Below are positions 46,266-55,400 of a stretch of 64,000 nt of DNA, piece by piece (positions within the stretch are counted from its first letter, which is position 1; each line of letters opens with the position of its first letter). The notes under the pieces are model-generated. The model worked only from the letters and a program-made list of their open reading frames with translations, had not been told where the DNA came from and ran no database searches. The stretch covers positions 5,630 to 69,629 of the forward strand of contig MLAK01000577.1 of the NCBI GenBank assembly GCA_001839685.1, written 5' to 3'. This DNA comes from Tritrichomonas foetus. Its lineage: Eukaryota; Parabasalia; Tritrichomonadida; Tritrichomonadidae. The position numbers were made by a program, and so were the translations under genes.

Positions 46266-47763
46266 TTTCGAAATCTAAAGAGAATTGTATATTGTATAGA
46301 TAGAAATTTTGAATATGCGAATAGGAAAAAGCTTTGAATTATTTTTCACTATTTTGAAAATTAAAATATAATCTTAAGAAATTCAGAATTTTGTGAATAT
46401 TGAATTTCCACTCTGATTTTCTATGGGTAAAATTTTGCACATATAGAATTTTTGAATATGTTATATCATTAAAGAATATTTCTATGAATCCAGAACAGCC
46501 AAGTGTGATTTCATGCTATTCCATTTTATTATCTTTAACTCCCTACATCGCAAAGAAATCATCATAGTATTCAAAATACTGATCATTGAACGTTTCGGTG
46601 AATTGAATATCTTCTTTCCCGTTTTCTGCGTGTAAAACTCACATTTTTCAATCATGTAAAATGAAATCATTCAATTACTCCAAAATATTGAATTAAACGT
46701 TTTTGTTTATAAAAAGTCGTGATACCCCAATTTGAATTGAGTTGATATATTCGTCTAATTCAAATATGGTTAAATATTTATGATATAATTTGAAATCAGA
46801 AAGTTCTCTTAATCTTCATTCATTTTTATTGTGCTAAAAAAGGATTAATTCATCTATATTTTCGCATTAACTCATGTTAAATTAAATTTATATTTCTGTG
46901 TGTGAATTAAAGAAAATAAATCGCATTTCGGATTTTCATGATTTATTGGATCTTGTTAATGATGGCGTTGATTAATATGTAAATCGTGCTTAATATAACC
47001 TGTTTCATACAAAAGATATGATGATTCACACCTATAGTGTTTTGGTGTATTAATCTCAAACAAAGATAATGCATTATCTTTTTCCTATTAAATTGGTAAA
47101 CACATACAATTCAGAAGAGTACTCAAAAAATGTTGAAACTTTTTCATTAACACAGAAAATATTGAATGTATTTTCCCTGTGTATATAGAAAAAATAGACA
47201 AATTCAATACTAGGTAGAATTCATTCAATTTTAATCTATTTTATATTGAAAAAAATTCAATATAATTTCGTCAAATTTGATAATGGATTGGAAATTTATA
47301 TGTGAGTTTTCCCACGAAATAAGCTGATGTAGCGCCAATATTATCATGAATATATCATAATATTTTTTCCTTAAAACTAAATCATCACGAAAAAAAAAAA
47401 CTTCATGTAGGAATTTTTTAATTCCCCTTGATTAAAGTGTCTCATCTAACAGATGGAAAGTTATTTATCTGCAAATGATGGATTAGATTACTTTTGGGTG
47501 ATTTTGATCACTTCTGCTCATTGAATACGTATTTATTAAGGATGTAGTCGCGACGATTAAAAAACATTCAAATATCGATTCTATATCGTTCCTCAAATCT
47601 TTATTGAATGAACTTTTTAATTTAGTGAAGATAAATACACCAGTATACCGTTTTGTTCTTCTCTTCTATGTATAAATTCAACAGGAAACCTAATATATTA
47701 ACTACTATATAAAAATTTGAATCATTTTAGTTATCAAAAATTCAATACTGTACGTTAAGAAAA
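46266..47763. other. Intergenic, 1.5 kb, no gene seen
   Basis: AT-rich sequence between divergent genes. Short frames on both strands (for example 46482-46670 minus) have no recognisable content. GAATTCATTCAA/TTGAATGAA-type short inverted copies are common but weak. CTGTACGTTAAG lies at its right end. Confidence 0.5.
47748..47759 (+). promoter_or_regulatory. CTGTACGTTAAG element, gene at 47764
   Basis: Identical 12-mer to 35040-35051, ending 4 bp before the ATG, a position where trichomonad initiators are often found. Function is inferred. Confidence 0.4.
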
Positions 47764-50145
47764 ATGGAGAAACCTAAAGTTAGACCTCAAACAGAACTCG
47801 AGCCAAACGTTCCTAATATTAAAATACGTAATTCTTCAGGACAATCTACTCCTCGTAAAACCGCTCGAAGTGAAACAGCAAGAAGAATAAAAGTTTCCGA
47901 TGTTTCATCACCAATTCCTTCAGGAAGAGGAGCTTTTCCTCAGTCAACAAGAGTATCGAAAAGTTCAAAACGAGCATCAACTCATATTGGATTCACATTA
48001 AATGAAATTCGAACTACAACTGATTTAAAACATAACCGATTTATTGCTGAACAATTGGCAGTTTCAAAGAAACCTTTTCCGGTCCTCCAAACATTAGAGC
48101 AAATGATTAACTCAATTCCTGTTGATTTATATGATGAATCAAACTGTTCTGTTAAACTTCAAATTATTAAAAAATTAATAGATGCTTATAATTTTGCTTG
48201 GAATGAAGTAGTTATTCAAATAAAGGAATTAAGTGAAGAACATGCCATTGTTTTAGCCAAACTTAAAAATTTTTATAACTCGTTGTTTTATGATTATCCA
48301 AAATTGCTTGAATCATTTGATGAAGAAGTTTCTGATTTGAGAACGACAATTATGGAAAAAGATCAGTGTATTTCGTCATTAACTAAACAAATTGGTGAAA
48401 GTGATGGATCTTTTTCTGCAGCAAGAGACTTTTTATTCGGTATTCAAAGAGAACTTGAAGAAGTTACGGCCAGGAAAGATTTTATAGAAAATGAACTTAA
48501 TCAACAAGTTTTACTTAATGAAGATTTACAATCTCAATTAACAGATTTAAGATGCATAATAATCAAGCAAAAAGAAGCTATCACTAGACTATATAAAATT
48601 CAAGAATCTGCTGATGAACAAACTCCTGAACAAAAGAAAGAGGCTATTGAAAGTTTAGAACTTGAACAATTTATTGAAATAGAACGCAAACCAAGAAAAC
48701 CAAGTGAAACAAAAGTTATTTATAAAGATGCTTGTACAGATACAAGTGGATTATATCAAGATGATGATCATTTTGATCATCAAAGAATTAGTCTTAAACA
48801 AATAGATAATATGACATTAATTGAAAGTGATGAGCTTTTCGATATTGAAGCAATACATAAAAATACAACATTAAGAGAACATGCTCCTCTTCGAAAAATT
48901 ATTCATAGTTTTATGAAATCAGATTGCAAAGAGGTTGATTCTCGAATAATTCCTGACCAAGTTGCTGAACTCAAAAAATATGTTTGGGTATATCCCAAAT
49001 TAATCTCTATTTTCTTAAATGGTTTTCGATATGAAGATCCTGAAAAACCTTTTCATACATTTGATGATATTGTTGTTGGATATTTCAATCACATGTACCA
49101 AACATCATTTTTATCATCGCAAATGCTTCAAAGTTTAGTTAATTCAGTTCAAATTTTTGAAAAAAGCGATTCAGCTGTTAGACTTTTCGACTCATTTTTG
49201 AAAGTTACTTATGATTTCAATCAGTACCGATTTTTAAGCTGTGTTCTTGAATATTCTATTAACTCTACCGAACCCAATATCACTTCATTAATTGGTAGAG
49301 AATCTTTAAATCCAAGTGATACACATGTTATTATTAAAAGAAACAAAGCACGAGAAATTTATCAATCTATCTTTCCTGTTGATGATGTTCCGAAATGGAT
49401 CAGTGATTCTATTATCGATCCATATATTGAATATTGGGAATTTTTAGAAAATTGTATCAAAAAATTCGATGATCATCGAAAACACTTTTGGGCCGTTGTG
49501 AAAAATGGACTACTTCTTAGTGACTGCTCGGATTCGAGTCATATTACATTTAAGCATATTAAGAACTTCTTTGGTATTGCGTTACCATCTGTATCACATG
49601 AAGAAGTGAAAGAAATTTGGAATGAACTCATCATTCGAAATAAAGCGACTGAAAGAAGAGGAGATATGCTCGATTTAGAAGGTCTAACTTATTATCTTAC
49701 ACAAAAAGAAGATTTACTATTTGAAATTGTTCAAAGAAAAACTGCTTCAAATTTCACAGCTAAATATTTTGAAATGAATGGATCATTATTAAATGCAGTC
49801 AGCTTTATTGTAAAAAGAATCGTGTACTATATTCCAATTATTGAAGCGAAAGTCAGAAATAAGAAAGAACTCTTTTTATCAACAGGTGCATCAATTAGAC
49901 AGTGCTTATTTATGTGTGATGTTGCTGGTAGTTTTGCTCATTATAGGATGCTTCTTCATTTGATAGATGATATTCATGTGAGAAATTGCATGAATCTTAA
50001 ATTAACCAATAATTCTACTGATGATGAAGTTGACGAATTTCTAGATCATTTTGAAACACGTGAAAAAGCAGTTGGAATCATTCCCTTAACAAATCAAAAG
50101 AATCTTTCGAGTTCTATGAAATTTGCTTCTCCCCGAAATTATTGA
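47764..50145 (+). CDS. Coiled-coil and helical protein, 793 aa
   Basis: Three parts. Residues 1-80 are basic and Ser/Thr-rich with several short phosphosite-like motifs (TPRKTARSETARR). Residues about 95-300 are helical and coiled coil; the first segment (VKLQIIKKLIDAYNFAWNEV then EHAIVLAKLKNFYNSLFYDY) has the look of the N-terminal domain of TSNAXIP1-type ciliary proteins, which I can only suggest. Residues about 375-760 form a large ordered helical region (for example HAPLRKIIHSFMKS, VGYFNHMYQTSFLSSQML, LFDSFLKVTYDFNQYRFLSC, IDPYIEYWEFLENCIKKF, KHIKNFFGIALPSVSHEEVK) that includes a possible EF-hand-like helix pair but no clear calcium loop. No enzyme motif. A flagellar or mastigont role would fit but is not shown. 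Confidence 0.8.
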   Translation: MEKPKVRPQTELEPNVPNIKIRNSSGQSTPRKTARSETARRIKVSDVSSPIPSGRGAFPQSTRVSKSSKRASTHIGFTLNEIRTTTDLKHNRFIAEQLAVSKKPFPVLQTLEQMINSIPVDLYDESNCSVKLQIIKKLIDAYNFAWNEVVIQIKELSEEHAIVLAKLKNFYNSLFYDYPKLLESFDEEVSDLRTTIMEKDQCISSLTKQIGESDGSFSAARDFLFGIQRELEEVTARKDFIENELNQQVLLNEDLQSQLTDLRCIIIKQKEAITRLYKIQESADEQTPEQKKEAIESLELEQFIEIERKPRKPSETKVIYKDACTDTSGLYQDDDHFDHQRISLKQIDNMTLIESDELFDIEAIHKNTTLREHAPLRKIIHSFMKSDCKEVDSRIIPDQVAELKKYVWVYPKLISIFLNGFRYEDPEKPFHTFDDIVVGYFNHMYQTSFLSSQMLQSLVNSVQIFEKSDSAVRLFDSFLKVTYDFNQYRFLSCVLEYSINSTEPNITSLIGRESLNPSDTHVIIKRNKAREIYQSIFPVDDVPKWISDSIIDPYIEYWEFLENCIKKFDDHRKHFWAVVKNGLLLSDCSDSSHITFKHIKNFFGIALPSVSHEEVKEIWNELIIRNKATERRGDMLDLEGLTYYLTQKEDLLFEIVQRKTASNFTAKYFEMNGSLLNAVSFIVKRIVYYIPIIEAKVRNKKELFLSTGASIRQCLFMCDVAGSFAHYRMLLHLIDDIHVRNCMNLKLTNNSTDDEVDEFLDHFETREKAVGIIPLTNQKNLSSSMKFASPRNY

Positions 50146-50767
50146 AATTTATCTGGTAGAATATTGATACCAAATTGGAAACTATTATTCGAACAAAGCA
50201 TTATTTACATGTTGTTATATATTAAAACGGATTCTTTCTCTTTGTTGCATTTTTTGTATTTACGAAGAGTCACTTTTTCAATGAATAGAATTTGTGATGA
50301 ACAAGATGATGAATATATATATATAAACATATTCAGTTAACGTTTTTTCAAAGAAATATAAATTTACTGATGTTAAATTATGATGTTGTATGAAAAATTA
50401 CAAATATTGGATCAAAAAAAGAACCACATTCTGATATATATTGAATTACATTATCGTAAACTCATATATTACATATCTGCAACATCAAATTAGCAAAATC
50501 TTAGAAATATATTGGTATAATCGAATGTTTCACTAAGAAAGGAAAAATGAATGTTTTCAGTTATTTTTTGTGATCGGATTCTTTTCAAAAACTTCAATAG
50601 GAACTTTTTCATAACACATGTAGACATTCTATTTATAAAATATTCTTATTAAACTAAATAACGAGAGAAGAATAGCAAAACTTTGATTATGATTGCCCAG
50701 AAAATCATAAAATATTCAATACTATTTCAAATTAAACCTTCAGTATTCAAAAAGTTTCACTTACTGA
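50146..50767. other. Intergenic, no gene seen
   Basis: AT-rich, with a short TA microsatellite near 50316-50326. Nothing else noted. Confidence 0.5.
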
Positions 50768-53700
50768 ATGCTTTCACAGACAATCATTGCATTTCTTTCG
50801 CAAACGTACAAAGATGTATGGAACGATTATCAGTACACAATGTCCTCACGTTACGTTACCAAATGGGACTATGTTGTCATCACTGCGAGTAACGAAAAGC
50901 AAGCCACGGCATTTCAACAGCAGATCGACGTCCGCCTCGAAGCCCACCTCATTCCAAGCGAAACACGCTACCTCTGCATCCCAGACCCAGACGGAAAGCG
51001 CGTCGGCTCAGGCGGTGCGACCATCAACGTCCTCAAAAAGATCCGCGAAGATCTTGGCGACAAATTCGTCTCATTCAATAGTTTGAGAATCCTCGTCATT
51101 CACTCCGGTGGTGACTCGAAGAGAATTCCCCAATACAGCGCTTGCGGAAAGCTTTTTTCACCTGTTCCACGATTACTCCCAGATGGTCATCGTTCGACCC
51201 TCTTTGACGAATTTATGATTCTCCTCGCTGTTCTCCCAGAGCGCTTCTCTGGCGGAATGTTCGTTCTTTCAGGCGATGTTTTATTGTTATTCAATCCTCT
51301 CCAAATATCAATCAGTAACAGCTACGCAACAGCAATTTCAACTAAAGCACCACTTTCTGTCGGTATTGATCACGGAGTTTTCTTGAGTGACTCGGATAAT
51401 AAAGTCACGGAATTCCTCCACAAATTGACAGCCGAGAAACTCCAAGAAAAAGGCGCAGTAAACAAACTAGGAAATGTTGATCTTGATACAGGAATGATTT
51501 GGCTCAGTGCAACAATCATTGACTCAATTTGGAAATTGGTCTCAACGAATAATGAAGTTGTTCCAGATAAGTTCAACTTGTTTGTAAGTGAGCAATCTCG
51601 TCTCAACTTCTATGGTGATTTCCTGTTCCCACTTGCATCAGGTGCTACACTTGAGCAGTACCTTGCAGAAGCTCCTGAATTTCAAATCAACGACGAATTA
51701 ATTGAATGCAGGAAACAATTATGGGCATCTCTCCACAACTACACAATTGATGTCAAAAAGTTGTCGCCTGCCAAGTTCATTCATTTTGGAACTACAGCTG
51801 AGCTTCGAAGTTTGATGACTGATGAATTGAATGAATACAAGTTCCTTGAATGGAGACCAAACGTACTCACAAATTTGCCAGCTGATTCACCTTTCACCGG
51901 AATCAATTCATACGTATCACCAAAATCAACCGTTGGAAAAGGAACATTCATCGAAGATGCCAACATCAAAACAAATTGCACAATCGGTGAAAATTGCGTG
52001 ATTTCGAACGTTAATCTCGAAACAATGGATATCACTCTTGCTGATAATACAGTCTTACACGTTTTGCCAATTATTGGAAACAAATTCTGTGCAAGAATCT
52101 TCCATGTTCGTGATAATCCCAAGAAATCCATGTACTTCCGTCAGGAGTTGACTCCAATTTTGGACCATTATGGAATTTCAGAAGATCAAATCTATGGCAA
52201 TTCTTCTGATCACTCATTTTGGAACGCTGCTCTTTTCCCCATCTGCGATTCAGTTAAAGAATCTCTCCAATTTGCAATGTTCCTTCAAAAATTCGCGAAT
52301 AAAGAAGCAACAAAAGAGGAAGTTGACAAATGGCTGAAAACCGAAAGAATTTCTTTGACATTCGATCGTGCAGATACTGGAAGAATCATTGAATGGCAAA
52401 AAGCTCTTGAAGACCAAGTTCGTGTTGAACGTTTCTGTGAAAAGATTGCAAATGACGTTCCTTTACAAATGGCCCAGAAAGTTCTTGGAAGTGGCTCAGC
52501 CCTTCAAAGAGAACTTAATCGAATTAACAATATTGCCAAAGTTTCAAACATTTCAATGAAAATGAAATTATGTAAAGCAATTTCCAAATTAATTCCAAAT
52601 ACTTACACTGTTGCTGGTTTAAACAGCGCACAATTTGAAGATTTGTGCTACAATGAAATGAGAAATGAAACTTATCGTGTTCATTCATCTCTTCAATTAA
52701 GCGAAGGAGAGCCATGTGAAAGAAAGAAAGAAACAGTTGTTTCACTTCCAGTTCGTGTAAATTGGGGAGGTGGTTGGTCAGATACTCCTCCATACTGTTA
52801 CGATTTCGGTGGAGCTGTTCTTAATGCTGCAATCACACTTCAAGGTGAAAAGCCTGTTCGTGCAACCGCCAAAATCATTCCACAAAAAGTCGTTCAATTC
52901 GAAAGTAAAGATTTCAAAGAAACTTCTGAAATCACAAATGTTAAAGAAATCTTTAACTGTGCAAATCCTTTCGATTCCTTCGCACTTCATAAAGCATCAC
53001 TTGTTGTTTCTGGCCTCATTGATGAAAACCGACCACTTGAAGAACAATTGAATGAATTGGGTGGTGGTGTCTATCTTTGCACACATGTTGATGTTCCAAA
53101 AGGCTCAGGACTTGGTACAAGTAGTATTTTGGCAGGCGCTTGTCTTCAAGCACTTGCTGATCTTCGTGGAAGGAAATTCAGTCCAAGCGAACTCTGTGAT
53201 CAAGTTCTTTGTGTGGAGCAACTCATGAGTACTGGCGGTGGCTGGCAAGATCAAATTGGTGGAATCATCAATGGAATCAAATTGATCAAATCAAAACCAG
53301 GTGTCGTGCAAGTCATGAAAACTGAAGAAGTACCAATCTCCAAAGAAGCACTCAATGAACTCAATGAAAGATTCGTTCTTATTTACACTGGGCAGCAACG
53401 TCTTGCAAGAAACATTTTACGAGAAATTGTTGGAAAGGTTCTCATGCGTGAACAAAGAACAATGGAAATCCTTGACCAAATTCAAAAACTTGCAGTCGAA
53501 ATGTCTTTCGAACTTGAACGTGGAAGAATCACAGAATTCGCAAAATTGTTGAACGTTCACTGGGAACTTTCAAAAGAACTCGATCCAGGAACAACTAACA
53601 CATGCATTGATTACATCTTTTCTTGCTGCGAAGATATGATTGACGGAAAGTTCATCTGTGGTGCCGGTGGTGGTGGATTCCTCCAAGTCATCCTCAAGAA

Positions 53701-53788
53701 GGGAGTCACAAAAGCCGCACTCTCAGCAAGACTGGAAAAGGTTTTCCAGGAAAGTGGTGTCAAAGTTTATGACACCCAATTGATTTAA
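50768..53788 (+). CDS. FKGP: Bifunctional L-fucokinase / GDP-L-fucose pyrophosphorylase
   Basis: One protein for the fucose salvage path: L-fucose plus ATP to fucose-1-phosphate (EC 2.7.1.52), then with GTP to GDP-fucose (EC 2.7.7.30), in the cytosol. The 1006 residues have the known two-part layout. The N-terminal pyrophosphorylase (about 30-430) shows WDYVVITASNEKQA, IPDPDGKRVGSGGAT (71-85), VIHSGGDSKRIPQYSACGKLF (110-130) and a left-handed-helix-like stretch near 380-430. The C-terminal GHMP kinase (about 655-1006) shows LPVRVNWGGGWSDTPP, PKGSGLGTSSILAG (about 778-791), STGGGWQDQIGG and FICGAGGGGF. The N-terminal text is nearer to plant FKGP than to Bacteroides Fkp. The upstream ATG is kept since the preceding YKDVWNDYQY part also aligns with plant FKGP. 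GDP-fucose would feed surface glycans. Confidence 0.95.
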   Translation: MLSQTIIAFLSQTYKDVWNDYQYTMSSRYVTKWDYVVITASNEKQATAFQQQIDVRLEAHLIPSETRYLCIPDPDGKRVGSGGATINVLKKIREDLGDKFVSFNSLRILVIHSGGDSKRIPQYSACGKLFSPVPRLLPDGHRSTLFDEFMILLAVLPERFSGGMFVLSGDVLLLFNPLQISISNSYATAISTKAPLSVGIDHGVFLSDSDNKVTEFLHKLTAEKLQEKGAVNKLGNVDLDTGMIWLSATIIDSIWKLVSTNNEVVPDKFNLFVSEQSRLNFYGDFLFPLASGATLEQYLAEAPEFQINDELIECRKQLWASLHNYTIDVKKLSPAKFIHFGTTAELRSLMTDELNEYKFLEWRPNVLTNLPADSPFTGINSYVSPKSTVGKGTFIEDANIKTNCTIGENCVISNVNLETMDITLADNTVLHVLPIIGNKFCARIFHVRDNPKKSMYFRQELTPILDHYGISEDQIYGNSSDHSFWNAALFPICDSVKESLQFAMFLQKFANKEATKEEVDKWLKTERISLTFDRADTGRIIEWQKALEDQVRVERFCEKIANDVPLQMAQKVLGSGSALQRELNRINNIAKVSNISMKMKLCKAISKLIPNTYTVAGLNSAQFEDLCYNEMRNETYRVHSSLQLSEGEPCERKKETVVSLPVRVNWGGGWSDTPPYCYDFGGAVLNAAITLQGEKPVRATAKIIPQKVVQFESKDFKETSEITNVKEIFNCANPFDSFALHKASLVVSGLIDENRPLEEQLNELGGGVYLCTHVDVPKGSGLGTSSILAGACLQALADLRGRKFSPSELCDQVLCVEQLMSTGGGWQDQIGGIINGIKLIKSKPGVVQVMKTEEVPISKEALNELNERFVLIYTGQQRLARNILREIVGKVLMREQRTMEILDQIQKLAVEMSFELERGRITEFAKLLNVHWELSKELDPGTTNTCIDYIFSCCEDMIDGKFICGAGGGGFLQVILKKGVTKAALSARLEKVFQESGVKVYDTQLI

Positions 53789-54175
53789 ATCGTTTCAAAC
53801 GAATTTAAACAAAATTTTGGCTGACTATTAATGAAGATATTTAATTCATTTAAATCTTCTTTAATTAAAATTTAACAGCCTTGATGAATTCTTTATTATC
53901 TTTTCTTTTTCTTATTTGATCTTTTCTTTTTCTTATTTGATCTTTCTGAATAACATGATTGTTAGGAAATTCCATATTTCTAATTAATTCTCTCACTTCA
54001 ACCACATCAAAAATAAACGGTATTTACCTTTCATAACCGTTATTATTTCACCATATTATCGAAAAGTGATGGCGAAATAAAGCCCGTTTATTTGAGAGGA
54101 ATATTGATTACAAAAAGTGCTATTTCAATAGTTTATAAATTTATTTTATTATCATAAATCCCATTGGATAAAAAA
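53789..54175. other. Intergenic with 21-bp direct repeat
   Basis: Two perfect tandem copies of CTTTTCTTTTTCTTATTTGA plus T lie at 53900-53920 and 53921-53941 on the plus strand, just after the FKGP gene. A pyrimidine tract here may act in 3-prime end formation; inferred. Confidence 0.6.
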
Positions 54176-55192
54176 ATGGAAGATCTCTTTACACAGCCAA
54201 TCGAACTCTACCACGGTCGCATTCCATTTCTTGTCGCAGACATCGTCAATGAGCTCAAAAAGCTCGAAGCTGAATCAAATCCACACATATTCGATCCGGA
54301 CTTCACCGACGCTTCGTTTGAGGAATTTGTTTCACAGGCTAAATTGAAGCACATCCGCGATTATTCACCTTTCGAAAACGTTTCGACATTATCAGTCACC
54401 CTTTTACATTTCCTCAACGGAATGACGACTGATGCTCCTCTGGTGACTGCCGAGGTTGTTGTTAAGCTTCTACGTGAATATCTTGACGAATCGCCACACG
54501 CAATCCATCATATTCGAAAATGCTTGGTCCGACTTTATCCTGGTCGCTATCGTACAATTTTATTCATTTGTCAATTTTTAAGCGGAGTTACGGCTGTTGA
54601 TCTCGATCAATTATTCAGATATTTCCGACAATCATTTTTCGGAAAGGATGCCTTAAACGAGCTCAAAACCGACTTGAGAACATTATTTAAGCTTATGGTG
54701 ACGCATAGCAGTGAAATTTTTAATGGCGCCATATTAGGAAATGCTGCGTTTTTGAACGAGAGGCAAATAACTGGATTGATTAAACGTCACATTAATCACG
54801 AGTTGAGTCAATTCGATAGCGTTTGTCCAACTCCTGAGCTTTCCCCAGTCACTCCAAGGAATGTGTCACTTTTTTCACCATCAAAAAATCCATTTGATGA
54901 ATTAGACGCTGATGATTCTTTCTATACAGGACGCAATGGATTCAACCAAAAATCAACGCAAATAACGCCTCTTTCCATTCAACATCAAGACGTGTTCAGC
55001 CAAGATCCCGAATCTTCAAATGATGAAAACAGTGAAAATGGAAAAAAATTTAAAAAACACAAGGCTAAAAATCAAAACTTAGAAGGAACATTTGTGAAGT
55101 CGCCTGGAAGAGACCCACACGGACATGAAATATTTGATGCACAAAATGAAATCCAGCCAAACCACACAGAATTTAGCAAACCGCCTAAATAG
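54176..55192 (+). CDS. RhoGAP-like helical domain protein
   Basis: A 338-residue protein. Residues about 10-200 are helical and follow the RhoGAP order: GRIPFLVADIVNELKKL for the first helix, VSTLSVTLLHFLNGMTTDAP in the position of the family's conserved KxxLRELPEPL helix, then RYRTILFICQFLSGV. The segment that should carry the catalytic arginine finger (GIFRxxG) is replaced by HIFDPDF, so GAP activity is unlikely and the match is weak. Residues about 220-338 are disordered with TPELSPVTPRN, several SP sites and a basic KKFKKHKAK patch. The frame runs upstream to a TTG; ATG 54176 is used. It converges with the BEACH gene. Confidence 0.55.
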   Translation: MEDLFTQPIELYHGRIPFLVADIVNELKKLEAESNPHIFDPDFTDASFEEFVSQAKLKHIRDYSPFENVSTLSVTLLHFLNGMTTDAPLVTAEVVVKLLREYLDESPHAIHHIRKCLVRLYPGRYRTILFICQFLSGVTAVDLDQLFRYFRQSFFGKDALNELKTDLRTLFKLMVTHSSEIFNGAILGNAAFLNERQITGLIKRHINHELSQFDSVCPTPELSPVTPRNVSLFSPSKNPFDELDADDSFYTGRNGFNQKSTQITPLSIQHQDVFSQDPESSNDENSENGKKFKKHKAKNQNLEGTFVKSPGRDPHGHEIFDAQNEIQPNHTEFSKPPK

Positions 55193-55287
55193 AGAATCTT
55201 CCTTTGAAAGCGAAACATATGCCTTTTGTGAAAGAAAAAATACTGAAAATTTCCCAATATTTTCGTAAGTAAACTGATAAAGAGTGA

Positions 55288-55313
55288 TTTTTTTTTTTTT
55301 TTTTTTTTTTTTT
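55288..55313. repeat. Poly-T tract, 26 bases
   Basis: Uninterrupted T run between two converging genes. It may serve transcription ends on the plus strand or simply be a slippage tract; its length is likely to be assembly-sensitive. Confidence 0.85.
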
Positions 55314-55400
55314 GATTTCTTCATCTAAAAACTTTTAATTCTAAAGAGAAAGAAAGATATTTAAAAGAAAGATGCTGAGAAAAAGAAATACACATATATT

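Noticed and set aside
46482..46670. 62-codon minus-strand frame in the 46-47 kb spacer
   Set aside because: Short, no features, no sign of a conserved start region.
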